A stretch of 64,000 bases of DNA from Rhizobium freirei PRF 81. Lineage in GTDB: Bacteria; Pseudomonadota; Alphaproteobacteria; Rhizobiales; Rhizobiaceae. A program made the translations under genes and the position numbers. Within the stretch, counting starts at the first letter, position 1, and the number at the start of each line of letters is the position of its first letter. Below, piece by piece: positions 34,013-41,174 of this stretch. The notes under the pieces were generated by a model, which ran no database searches, was not told where the DNA came from, and worked only from the letters and a program-made list of their open reading frames with translations. The stretch lies in assembly GCF_000359745.1 (NCBI RefSeq), contig NZ_AQHN01000084.1:62001-126000 (forward strand), read 5' to 3'.

Positions 34013-35572
34013 ATGGCTCATATCGTCATTATCAATCCGCGTTTCGAAACCTCCTATTGGGGGATGGAACACGCACTGCCGCTGTTCGACGTGAAGGCTA
34101 ATCTTCCGGTGGCCTGCCTGCCCTTGCTGGCGGCACTTACGCCTTCGGAACATACCGTCACCCTCGTCGACGAGAATGTCGAACCGCTGGACTTCGACCT
34201 GTGCGAGAAGGCCGATATCGTCGCGCTGACCGGGATGATCGTCCAGCGCTTCCGGATGACGGAAATCCTGACCGAACTCAAACGACGCAATTGCTTCACC
34301 GTCGTCGGCGGACCTTGGATTACGGTCAAGGAAGATTATTTCGGCAATCTCGTTGATGTCTCCTTCATCGGCGAGGCGGAGGAGACCTGGCCGAAATTCC
34401 TCCTTGAATGGGAGGAAGGCAACCACGCGCGGCGCTACGAACAATCCGACAAGACGGATATGAGCAAGGTTCCGGTGCCGCGCTTCGATCTCCTGAAGAT
34501 GGATGAATATGCCGTTGGCAGCGTGCAGTTCTCGCGGGGCTGTCCCTTCACCTGCGATTTCTGCGATATTATCGTCGTCTTCGGGCGCAAGCCGCGCATC
34601 AAACAAAGCGCCCAGGTCATCGCCGAAATGGAGGCTCTGCTGGCCTCCGGCATGGATACGGCCTTCATCGTCGACGACAATTTGATCGGCAACAAAAAGG
34701 CGATCAAGGAGGTCTTGCGCGATGTCGTCGCCTGGCAGGAGAGCCGTCATTATCCGATGACCTTCCTGACGGAAGCGTCGATCGATCTGGCCGACGATGC
34801 CGAGCTGATGCAGTTGATGGTCGACGCCAATATCCGCGTCGTCTTCATCGGCATCGAGACGCCGAACGAGGAGGCGTTGCGAGAAACCAAGAAGCTGCAG
34901 AACCTGCGCAAGGGCGGGACGATGCTGGAGAAGATCCACAGCATCCAGCAGACCGGCATGGAAGTCTGGTGCGGCATGATCCTTGGCTTCGACAGCGACG
35001 ATGCGACGATTTTCGATGCGCAGCGTGTGTTCATCAAGGATGCCCGCATCGTCAATGCCATGATCGGGATGCTGGCCGCTATCCCGAAGACGCCGCTCTA
35101 TACGCGTCTCGCCAAGGAAGGGCGGCTCGATCACGACGATCCGCCAGCCTACGGCACGAATGTCATTCCCCTTAATCTTTCCCGCGAAACCTTGCGGGAC
35201 GGATATCTCTCGGTCCTCAGCGACCTGCATCAGCCGGCCGCCTATTTCGATCGGCTGGACGCGCTCTATATCGATGGGAATATCAAACCGGAAAGCACGC
35301 GCTTACGGCATCTGCGCCGTCATCCACTACGGTTGCTCGCTCTCAACGCGACATGGGCGTTCGAAGCGTTCGGCATCTTCGTCAGGCTGATGAGCCGGGT
35401 GAAGGAAGCGGATTTGCGCGCCGTGTACCGCCAGCGGTTTCTGAAGCTGCTGCGGCATCGCCGGTCCCCGATCATTCTGCAGATCTACGCGATCAAGTGC
35501 GCCATGCATTATCATGCTCATATCATGGTTCAGCAGATGCGCACCGGCGGCGGGATCGTCAACTCGTTCTAG
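34013..35572 (+). CDS. Cobalamin-binding-domain radical SAM protein (DUF4070-like C-terminus)
   Basis: A 519-residue iron-sulfur enzyme. Residues about 1-145 form a B12-binding-type Rossmann domain (LVDENVEPLDFD, ADIVALTGMIVQRFRM, TVVGGPWITV, FIGEAEETWP). The radical SAM core starts with SRGCPFTCDFCDI, the CX3CX2C cluster motif (Cys177, 181, 184). About 400 onward is a DUF4070-like tail with an apparent C-terminal extension. The layout is shared with HpnP-type C-methylases and many uncharacterised homologues, so a methylation or other radical reaction on a lipid-like substrate is possible but unproven. The gene stands alone. The usual DxHxxG cobalamin-ligand motif is not evident. Confidence 0.9.
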   Translation: MAHIVIINPRFETSYWGMEHALPLFDVKANLPVACLPLLAALTPSEHTVTLVDENVEPLDFDLCEKADIVALTGMIVQRFRMTEILTELKRRNCFTVVGGPWITVKEDYFGNLVDVSFIGEAEETWPKFLLEWEEGNHARRYEQSDKTDMSKVPVPRFDLLKMDEYAVGSVQFSRGCPFTCDFCDIIVVFGRKPRIKQSAQVIAEMEALLASGMDTAFIVDDNLIGNKKAIKEVLRDVVAWQESRHYPMTFLTEASIDLADDAELMQLMVDANIRVVFIGIETPNEEALRETKKLQNLRKGGTMLEKIHSIQQTGMEVWCGMILGFDSDDATIFDAQRVFIKDARIVNAMIGMLAAIPKTPLYTRLAKEGRLDHDDPPAYGTNVIPLNLSRETLRDGYLSVLSDLHQPAAYFDRLDALYIDGNIKPESTRLRHLRRHPLRLLALNATWAFEAFGIFVRLMSRVKEADLRAVYRQRFLKLLRHRRSPIILQIYAIKCAMHYHAHIMVQQMRTGGGIVNSF

Positions 35573-35702
35573 TCACGTCTCAACACCGGGCAGCCTTTCC
35601 GAGGGCGCGATTTTGCACCGCGCCGCGCTCTCATCATGCGGCGTCTGCTGTTGTATCAATGCAACACATTGCGCGAGATGGCTGCAATTCGAAATTGTGG
35701 GG

Positions 35703-35734
35703 TTGCCGATCCTCGGATCTCGCGTATTATACGC
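35703..35734 (+). promoter_or_regulatory. Promoter with 13-bp palindrome at the -10
   Basis: TTGCCG (35703-35708), a 16-base spacer and TATTAT (35725-35730). The -10 is embedded in GCGTAT-T-ATACGC (35722-35734), a perfect 6-bp inverted repeat. It lies 30 bp ahead of the short gene's start. Confidence 0.45.
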
Positions 35735-35765
35735 ACGTCCGCAAATCAAACAGAGGAGGCGTGCA

Positions 35766-35861
35766 ATGCAACATCCACGAATGCATAACAACGCCTCTGG
35801 CGGACTGATCTCGATGAATATGGTGTGTGCTGCACCGAATTCGCGACGTATCTTTAACTAA
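35766..35861 (+). CDS. Very small protein, 31 residues, with strong ribosome binding site
   Basis: ATG at 35766 is preceded by AGAGGAGG (35752-35759) at 6-base spacing, one of the strongest Shine-Dalgarno sequences in the window. A promoter-like element lies 30 bp upstream. The protein starts MQHPRMHNNASGG and ends NSRRIFN, with one cysteine and no hydrophobic segment. I do not recognise it. It could be a small regulatory protein or a leader peptide for the DUF1127 gene 156 bp downstream. Translation is inferred only from the initiation signals, so existence is plausible but unproven. Confidence 0.45.
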   Translation: MQHPRMHNNASGGLISMNMVCAAPNSRRIFN

Positions 35862-36017
35862 AGCTCCTAAACGCTTTATCTGCCGCCACTTAGGCACTTT
35901 TCCGTTAAACCCATAAGACTTGCTGCGGGAATAATTTGATGCGTCTTCGACGTATCAGCTCCTGAAGCCGGTCAAGCTTCAGAGGACCTGGCCGCTTGAT
36001 GGCGCCAGGAAAAGATA

Positions 36018-36260
36018 ATGACGTCTTCACAATTACTGGTTGCTGAGAGCTTAACGGCAACGGTCGATGAACTGTACCAGAAATTCGGTGCGTGGAGGAC
36101 CGCGCGCGCCTTGCTGTTTGTCATCTGGAGGCAGCGGCAGACGCGCATGCGGGTCGCTGAGCTGTCGGACTACCAGCTTCGCGATATCGGTCTTCCCGAG
36201 CGGCAGAGCACCTCGCGCTTGCCCTATTTCACGCCGCCGCATCTGCGCCGCTTCGATTAG
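36018..36260 (+). CDS. DUF1127 small protein
   Basis: An 80-residue basic protein. The C-terminal half has the DUF1127 signature: RMRVAELSDYQLRDIGLPER, with the L-x-D-x2-L-x-DIGL core. In alphaproteobacteria, DUF1127 proteins are small, Arg-rich, and in some cases bind RNA or influence phosphate/carbon metabolism and stress responses; the role here is not known. GGAAAAG precedes ATG 36018. A hairpin lies just upstream and a terminator-like hairpin about 170 bp downstream, so it is probably monocistronic. Confidence 0.85.
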   Translation: MTSSQLLVAESLTATVDELYQKFGAWRTARALLFVIWRQRQTRMRVAELSDYQLRDIGLPERQSTSRLPYFTPPHLRRFD

Positions 36261-36432
36261 GATGGAACCGATGCGAATGAGCGCTTCATGGCATTCGGCC
36301 GGCTGGGAAGGCCGGTTTGGAAATGGCCTTTGGCCGACGGTTCGAGGGAGCCGAGAGCGTGAGCTGCTGCACGCAGCCAAGCGACTGCGTGTGCCGTGGC
36401 TTACGCTTGAAAATCATCCCGTCGCAACCCAG

Positions 36433-36463
36433 ACAGGGGAGGGTAATCGCTGCCTTCCCCTGT
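36433..36463 (+). terminator. Terminator-like hairpin between DUF1127 gene and two-component operon
   Basis: ACAGGGGAGGG (36433-36443) pairs with CCTTCCCCTGT (36453-36463) through 11 bp including one G-T pair, 9-base loop, followed by TGCGCC. The strong stem sits between independent transcription units, but the T tract is poor. Confidence 0.5.
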
Positions 36464-36560
36464 TGCGCCGCCGGCCCTAGTTGTCATCGATATTGCCTGC
36501 CCGATCGTCACCGGCGTTCCTCGTCAGCGACGGCGGCATGGGTGGGGCAAAATCGGGGTC

Positions 36561-36576
36561 GCAATGTTCCCGCAAT
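36561..36576 (+). promoter_or_regulatory. OmpR-type direct-repeat box, copy 1 (before regulator gene)
   Basis: GCAATGTTCCCGCAAT is a tandem of GCAAT half-sites whose first bases are 11 bp apart, the helical repeat used by OmpR/PhoB-type regulators. The identical 16 bp recurs at 38667-38682. This copy lies 43 bp upstream of the regulator start, consistent with autoregulation. Confidence 0.6.
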
Positions 36577-36618
36577 GAGCCTATGCAATTCGAACATTCT
36601 TTGCGCAAAGGGGTGACA

Positions 36619-37293
36619 TTGCGAATTCTGCTGCTTGAGGACGAGCCGGAAATGGCTTCCGCACTTTGTAGTGCGTTGCGCACGCGCGATGCTCTTGTGG
36701 ACCATATGACAACGCTTGCCGATGCCGAAGAGGCGGCAATGATCGTCGTCTACGATGTCATCCTGCTCGACCGGCAGGTTCCCGATGGTGACGGCCTCTC
36801 GCTCATTCCCAAGCTTCGATCGAATGGCGTGAGCGCACCCGTCATCATGTTGACCGCCCGCGGTGAACTCGACGACCGCATAGACGGCCTTGACTCCGGG
36901 GCCGATGATTATCTCGTCAAGCCTTTTGCCGTCGAGGAGCTTCTCGCGCGCCTGCGCGCCGTCATGCGCCGGCCGGGCGATGTCCGTGTCGACGTGGTCA
37001 ATTTCGGCCGGGTATCCTACGATTTCGACGGCCGCGAAGCGCTAATCGACGGCTGCCGGCTCGATTTGCCGCGTCGGGAACTGCTGGTATTCGAAACGCT
37101 CGCCCGCCGGCTCGGCCGCACCGTTCAGCGGCATATGCTCGAAGAGGCCGTTTACGGCTTCGATGACGATATTCAATCGAATACGCTCGACGCCCATATC
37201 TCCCGCCTGCGCCGGAAGCTCATTTCCGTCGATGCCGGCCTCGAAATCCATCCGGTGCGCGGCATCGGCTACCTCATGAAGCCGACCTCATGA
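36619..37293 (+). CDS. OmpR-family response regulator (third two-component system)
   Basis: A 224-residue regulator: MRILLLEDEPEM at the start, phosphoacceptor Asp51 in VILLDRQVPDGDG, conserved Lys in DDYLVKPF, and an OmpR-type effector domain ending SNTLDAHISRLRRKL and VRGIGYLM. I chose the TTG at 36619 because AAAGGGG lies 5 bases before it and it gives the normal family start and length. ATG 36583 and GTG 36613 in the same frame are alternatives. The stop overlaps the kinase ATG (4 bp). A 16-bp direct-repeat box upstream is duplicated before the methyltransferase gene, the predicted second target. Confidence 0.91.
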   Translation: MRILLLEDEPEMASALCSALRTRDALVDHMTTLADAEEAAMIVVYDVILLDRQVPDGDGLSLIPKLRSNGVSAPVIMLTARGELDDRIDGLDSGADDYLVKPFAVEELLARLRAVMRRPGDVRVDVVNFGRVSYDFDGREALIDGCRLDLPRRELLVFETLARRLGRTVQRHMLEEAVYGFDDDIQSNTLDAHISRLRRKLISVDAGLEIHPVRGIGYLMKPTS

Positions 37294-38645
37294 GTGCAAG
37301 CCAGCCTTCGTTGCGTTGGCGCCTGGTGCGGCAACTTGCCTCCCTGCAGGCGGTTTTTCTGAGCATATTGGCGCTCCTGATCGTTGCGGCCCTCTGGACG
37401 ACTGGAAGCGTCATCTCGCTTCAGCCGGAAGACGAAACCATCGACGCGATCGCGCAATCGATCGAGCGAGACAAAGATGGCGCACTTGCCGTCAAGGTAA
37501 CGCCTATGCTCGTGGCGCGGCGCGCCGAGCTGCCGGGTCTCTGGTTTGTGGTAAGGGACCGCAGCGGGGCGACGATTGCCGAGGGTGCCGTGCCGCAGGC
37601 CTATGCCAACATCGGCGGCACGCTCGACGGCATCGGCCAGGGTCGCTTCGGCGGCAATCTTGGCGGCAATGCCGTGCCTGCCGCGCGGCTTCGATGGGTT
37701 GGATCCCCGATCGGCGAGGTGCAGGTTCTGACCGGGATTGACGGTGGCGTTTCGCCGTCCCGGGTCATGGCCGCTACCAGCCTCATTTTTTTCAGTACCC
37801 TCTTGCCGCTGCTCGCCGTAACGGCGGTCGCGACCATGGTTGCGGCGCCGATGGTGGTTCGCCGTGCCTTTTCCTCGCTCGATTCCGCCGTCGCCCGCGC
37901 CGGGCAGATCGACATCGATCGACAGGGGACGCGGCTGCCCGTCGACAATGTCCCGCAGGAGATTTTGCCGCTCGTCGAAGCCGTCAATGACGCGCTCAGC
38001 CGGCTGGATGAAGGTCACGAGCGCCAGAAGCGCCTGTTTGCTCACCTTGCGCATGAGTGGCGTACGCCCGTCGCAATCCTGCAAGCCCGCCTTGACGGCC
38101 TTCCTTCCGGGCCGCTGAAGGAGAGGATCTTCGAGGACACCGTGCGGCTTGCGACGCTGGCGGAGCAGTTCCTCGATCTGCAGCGTCTCAACCATCGTTT
38201 CGAGCCCGCTCCGGTCAATCTCGTCGATGTCGCGCGCCACGTCGTTTCCGAATTGGCGCCGCTTGCCATCGCCGCCAATTACGAGCCCTGTTTCCTGGCG
38301 GATGAGGATGCGGTCGAAATTTTCGGCGATCGCGTCGCACTTGAGCGCGCCGTTACCAATCTGGTGCAGAACGCGATCCAGCATGGCGGGCGGCAAGGCA
38401 GCATTACGGTGCATGTCGGCCGGGCAACGGGCATCACGGTGACGGACGAGGGCAACGGCATTCCGGCCGAGCAGCGGGGGCGCGTCTTCGAGCCATTTCA
38501 CCGGCTGTCCGGCCACGGCAAGGGGTTCGGTCTTGGTCTCAACCTCGTCCAGGAAATTGCCCGGCTTCATGGCGGACAGGTTCAGGTGCTGGAGGGGCCG
38601 ACTGGCGGCGCGGCCTTCAGATTGAGTTTCCCTTTGGCGGGATAG
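37290..38645 (+). CDS. Membrane sensor histidine kinase (third two-component system)
   Basis: A 451-residue kinase with TM1 at about 18-38, a 115-residue periplasmic domain rich in Gly near 108-127, TM2 at about 160-185, HAMP, and phosphoacceptor AHLAHEWRTPVAI (His255; Trp replaces the usual Leu after HE). The ATPase domain has N-box NLVQNAIQHG, G1 DEGNGIP and G2 KGFGLGLNLV. All catalytic motifs are present. The ATG overlaps the regulator stop, so expression is coupled. It probably senses an envelope condition, inferred from the methyltransferase and DedA genes that follow. Confidence 0.92.
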   Translation: MSASQPSLRWRLVRQLASLQAVFLSILALLIVAALWTTGSVISLQPEDETIDAIAQSIERDKDGALAVKVTPMLVARRAELPGLWFVVRDRSGATIAEGAVPQAYANIGGTLDGIGQGRFGGNLGGNAVPAARLRWVGSPIGEVQVLTGIDGGVSPSRVMAATSLIFFSTLLPLLAVTAVATMVAAPMVVRRAFSSLDSAVARAGQIDIDRQGTRLPVDNVPQEILPLVEAVNDALSRLDEGHERQKRLFAHLAHEWRTPVAILQARLDGLPSGPLKERIFEDTVRLATLAEQFLDLQRLNHRFEPAPVNLVDVARHVVSELAPLAIAANYEPCFLADEDAVEIFGDRVALERAVTNLVQNAIQHGGRQGSITVHVGRATGITVTDEGNGIPAEQRGRVFEPFHRLSGHGKGFGLGLNLVQEIARLHGGQVQVLEGPTGGAAFRLSFPLAG

Positions 38646-38666
38646 AGCGACGTTCTCTCTGAGGAT

Positions 38667-38682
38667 GCAATGTTCCCGCAAT
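38667..38682 (+). promoter_or_regulatory. OmpR-type direct-repeat box, copy 2 (before methyltransferase gene)
   Basis: Identical 16 bp, GCAATGTTCCCGCAAT, to the box at 36561-36576. It lies in the short gap after the kinase gene and 65-80 bp upstream of the methyltransferase ATG at 38747. This supports a second promoter controlled by the same regulator. Confidence 0.6.
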
Positions 38683-38746
38683 CGGCGCGACGGTAGGAGT
38701 GGCGAGTGAAATAGCCGAAACTCCAGGACCGCACGGACGGGAACTC

Positions 38747-39337
38747 ATGTCCAATACGTCATTATTCATTCGAACTCTTCTTTCCAATCCGCGGATGGTG
38801 GGCGCAATAGCACCGTCCGGCGCGATGCTGGCGGATCTCATCACGAGCGAAGTGGACCCCGCCGCAGGGCCTGTTCTCGAACTTGGGCCGGGAACGGGCG
38901 TTTTCACCGAAGCGCTGCTTGCTCGCGGCGTTCGCGAAAGCGACCTGACGCTGGTGGAGTTCAGTACCGACTTCGCGGATATGCTGCAACGGCGCTTTCC
39001 CCATGCGCGCGTCCTATGTGCCAATGCCGCAAGGCTCGACATGCATATCTCGCCCGAAGATCTCCCATTCGGCTGCGCGATCAGCGGCCTGCCGCTCTTG
39101 AACATGTCGCCAAGAGTGGTGGTTGCGATTCTCGACGGCGCCTTGTCGCGGCTGCGCGAAGGGGGCGCGCTCTATCAGTTCACTTATGGGCTTCGCTGTC
39201 CGGTGCCGCATCGGCTGCTCGATCGTTTCGGCTTCAAGGCGACGCTGCATGGGCGCGTGCTGCGCAACTTTCCGCCCGCCCGGGTCTACAAGATCGTCAA
39301 GCGGAAGCCGCCGAAGCGGCTGGTGGCCAAGGCATGA
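38747..39337 (+). CDS. PmtA-like phospholipid N-methyltransferase family protein
   Basis: A 196-residue class I methyltransferase. SAM motif VLELGPGTGVFTEALL is near residues 43-58, and AISGLPLLNM corresponds to the substrate-loop region. The early segment FIRTLLSNPRMVGAIAPSG is typical of proteins annotated phosphatidylethanolamine N-methyltransferase (PmtA) in alphaproteobacteria and of related rRNA-dimethylase-like enzymes. It may methylate phosphatidylethanolamine or another lipid; this assignment is moderate. An in-frame GTG at 38699 exists, but AGGAG abuts it, so ATG 38747 is preferred. It overlaps the DedA gene by 4 bp and follows a copy of the two-component regulator box. Confidence 0.78.
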   Translation: MSNTSLFIRTLLSNPRMVGAIAPSGAMLADLITSEVDPAAGPVLELGPGTGVFTEALLARGVRESDLTLVEFSTDFADMLQRRFPHARVLCANAARLDMHISPEDLPFGCAISGLPLLNMSPRVVVAILDGALSRLREGGALYQFTYGLRCPVPHRLLDRFGFKATLHGRVLRNFPPARVYKIVKRKPPKRLVAKA

Positions 39338-40002
39338 TCGATCAGTCCGATTTCCTCGACTTGTTGCCTGCCCTGGCTGCATGGGGGCTGTTCGGTTTTC
39401 TCCTCTGTGCCGCGGTGGAAAAGCTTATACCTATCATACCCTCGGGCGGCATGCTCATTGCGCTTGGGATGTTCGGCGTGTCGGATCCGAGCGATCTGCC
39501 ATGGGTGGTCGCCATTACGGCCACGGGATCAACGGCAGGTTCGCTGTTTTGGTACGTGTTGGGCCGATGGTTCGGCGCTGAGCGCGGTGACCTTCTTGCC
39601 GTGCGGCTCGGCCGGCGTCTCGGCATCGGCGGCGAATGGTATTGGCGACTGAAAGACGGCTACCGTCATCGCGGGTTTGCCCTGACGTTCGTCAGCCAAA
39701 TCATACCCTTTGCAAGGGCCTATATCGCCTTTCCCGCAGGGGTGCTTGCCGTACCTGCAAAAGGCTTTGCCACCGCGACCTTCTTCGGGGCGGTTCTCTG
39801 GAATACGCCATATCTGATATCGGGCTACATGCTGCGCAAGCACATGTTCGATCGGGATATAGCGCTGCCTGCGGCCTTTGCCGTCATCGTACTGGCTTAT
39901 CCTCTATTGTTCACGGTGTTCCGACTCCGCCGGCCAAGCCGCTATGCGGCTCGGTCGGCAGTGACGATCCGATGCGCTACACGGTCAGCACGGCGTAGAT
40001 GA
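39334..40002 (+). CDS. DedA/SNARE-associated family membrane protein
   Basis: A 222-residue integral membrane protein of the DedA family. IPIIPSGGMLIALGMFG is near the N-terminus, then GSTAGSLFWYVLGRWFGAE, the conserved basic motif FVSQIIPFARAYIAFPAGVL (F-x-R-x2-P region), and ATFFGAVLWNTPYLISGYM. DedA proteins are implicated in lipid-carrier scrambling, proton-motive force and membrane homeostasis. Translationally coupled (ATGA) to the PmtA-like gene, it supports a membrane-lipid remodelling unit under the upstream two-component system. Its 3' end overlaps the convergent methyltransferase gene by 26 bp. Confidence 0.9.
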   Translation: MIDQSDFLDLLPALAAWGLFGFLLCAAVEKLIPIIPSGGMLIALGMFGVSDPSDLPWVVAITATGSTAGSLFWYVLGRWFGAERGDLLAVRLGRRLGIGGEWYWRLKDGYRHRGFALTFVSQIIPFARAYIAFPAGVLAVPAKGFATATFFGAVLWNTPYLISGYMLRKHMFDRDIALPAAFAVIVLAYPLLFTVFRLRRPSRYAARSAVTIRCATRSARRR

Positions 40003-41008
40003 CGCCGCCGTTTTCGCCGCGCGTGACGGCGCTGTCGGTAATCGGGTGCTTGACCTTGTCGATGATCGATTGGACTTCCCTGTCCGTTCGCCATATCAGC
40101 GGCCAATTCATGAAGGTTTCCATGTAGCCTTCCACGCCGATATCCTGTGCAAAATTTGCCAGAAGGAACTTGCCGCCCGGTTTCAGCATCTGCAGGCAGC
40201 GCTCCGTCAGCTTCACCGCAACGCTTTCGGCCAAGTAGTCGTAAAGGCCGGCCGCATAGATGAAATCGAAGGTCCCAAGCTTCTGCGCGCGTCCGAGAAT
40301 GGTACGAACGGAGCCGTTGACCGCTTCGATGCAGGTGCCGCGAAAGGCCGAACTGACCGTTCCAACGCTGATGGGATCCTGGTCGAGTGCGACCCAGCGC
40401 TTGAGCTTGTTGCTCTTGAGAGCGTTGGAACGCTCCGCCTCGCGAAGATGCCCGGCGGCGATCGCCAGAACTTCCGCGTTCTCCGTCCCATCGGCCACAG
40501 TGTCGACATGCGCGGCAAGGAGATCACGCCTTTCGCGCACGGCGACTGCGGATGCTGCCATGCGGGTGAAGTCGTAGATCTCGGCGCCGAGCGGCGACGC
40601 CGCCTTGACTTGAACGTCAACTGCCGGATGTTCGTAAATAAAATCCAGCAGTTGGGCGTCGCCGCTATAGCCGCGCGGCTTCTCGAAAGACCAGCGGGTC
40701 AGGGGGTCCTGAAGCAGGAAAGACGAGACCGGATGCACCTGTGCCAGGGAGGTGAGATGTGCCCAGGTCATGGGTGTCGTCTTGCTTTTCAGTGCCTGCA
40801 GCCGTTCGGTCAGGGCTTTCATCGTGTCTTGAACAGGGGCATTCGCTTCGAATGCCTGCTGCGCCAGGGAAAGAACGAGGGCGAGTTCGGCCTCGCCCTC
40901 CTTGATCTGATCGTTCGAAAATTTGCTAACCGCCGATCTCGTATGTTTCGAGATCGATTGCGCGGTCACAAGGCTGTAGCCGTCGAGAGCAGTTTGGAAT
41001 TGTTTCAA
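39977..41008 (-). CDS. SAM-dependent methyltransferase, 3-OH-PAME-biosynthesis-like family
   Basis: A 343-residue protein. The N-terminal about 110 residues are helical; then comes KPRGYSGDAQLLDFIYEHP, a motif of proteins annotated as extracellular-factor (3-hydroxypalmitate methyl ester) biosynthesis methyltransferases. It is followed by a Rossmann domain with EVLAIAAGHLREAER and WVALDQDPIS, FDFIYAAGLYDYL and MLKPGGKFLLANF. In Ralstonia a related annotation applies to the PhcB quorum signal pathway, but similarity there is not proof of product. It is divergent from a GGDEF-EAL gene across a 39-bp dyad, suggesting a signalling link. Convergent with and overlapping DedA. Confidence 0.78.
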   Translation of the reverse strand: MKQFQTALDGYSLVTAQSISKHTRSAVSKFSNDQIKEGEAELALVLSLAQQAFEANAPVQDTMKALTERLQALKSKTTPMTWAHLTSLAQVHPVSSFLLQDPLTRWSFEKPRGYSGDAQLLDFIYEHPAVDVQVKAASPLGAEIYDFTRMAASAVAVRERRDLLAAHVDTVADGTENAEVLAIAAGHLREAERSNALKSNKLKRWVALDQDPISVGTVSSAFRGTCIEAVNGSVRTILGRAQKLGTFDFIYAAGLYDYLAESVAVKLTERCLQMLKPGGKFLLANFAQDIGVEGYMETFMNWPLIWRTDREVQSIIDKVKHPITDSAVTRGENGGVIYAVLTV

Positions 41009-41034
41009 TTTTAAATGATTCCGTGAAGACTATA

Positions 41035-41073
41035 AAAACCATATCGCACATAAAATGTGAGCGCTATGGTTTT
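41035..41073. promoter_or_regulatory. 39-bp interrupted dyad between divergent methyltransferase and GGDEF-EAL genes
   Basis: The outer arms AAAACCATA (41035-41043) and TATGGTTTT (41065-41073) are perfect complements. The inner arms CACAT (41047-41051) and ATGTG (41055-41059) close on AAA. It begins 27 bp upstream of the methyltransferase start. It could be a double operator. The A- and T-tract flanks also make it look like a bidirectional intrinsic terminator. Confidence 0.5.
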
Positions 41074-41174
41074 GTTAATGTCACTGCTGCAACGCTGTCG
41101 CTATCAAACGAACCAAAGTAGCAGCCCGGTAAAGCAAGCAATCTGTTCAATAGAGCGACGCAAAGCTAACTGCG

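Larger units (their letters stand above)
35573..36017. other. 445-bp region carrying one short gene
   Basis: Apart from the 31-codon gene at 35766-35861 and its promoter, it holds a perfect hairpin CTGAAGC/GCTTCAG (35962-35982, 7-base loop) 36 bp before the DUF1127 start. This hairpin may act as a terminator for the short gene or as a leader structure. Confidence 0.45.
36261..36618. other. 358-bp interval before the third two-component operon
   Basis: It holds the terminator-like hairpin at 36433-36463 and the regulator box at 36561-36576. An open frame reaching back to 36481 is in phase with the response regulator but lacks receiver features, so I treat it as leader. Confidence 0.45.

Noticed and set aside
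34010-35230. Minus-strand frame opposite the radical SAM gene
   Set aside because: The sense frame has the CX3CX2C motif and domain structure; the antisense frame has none.
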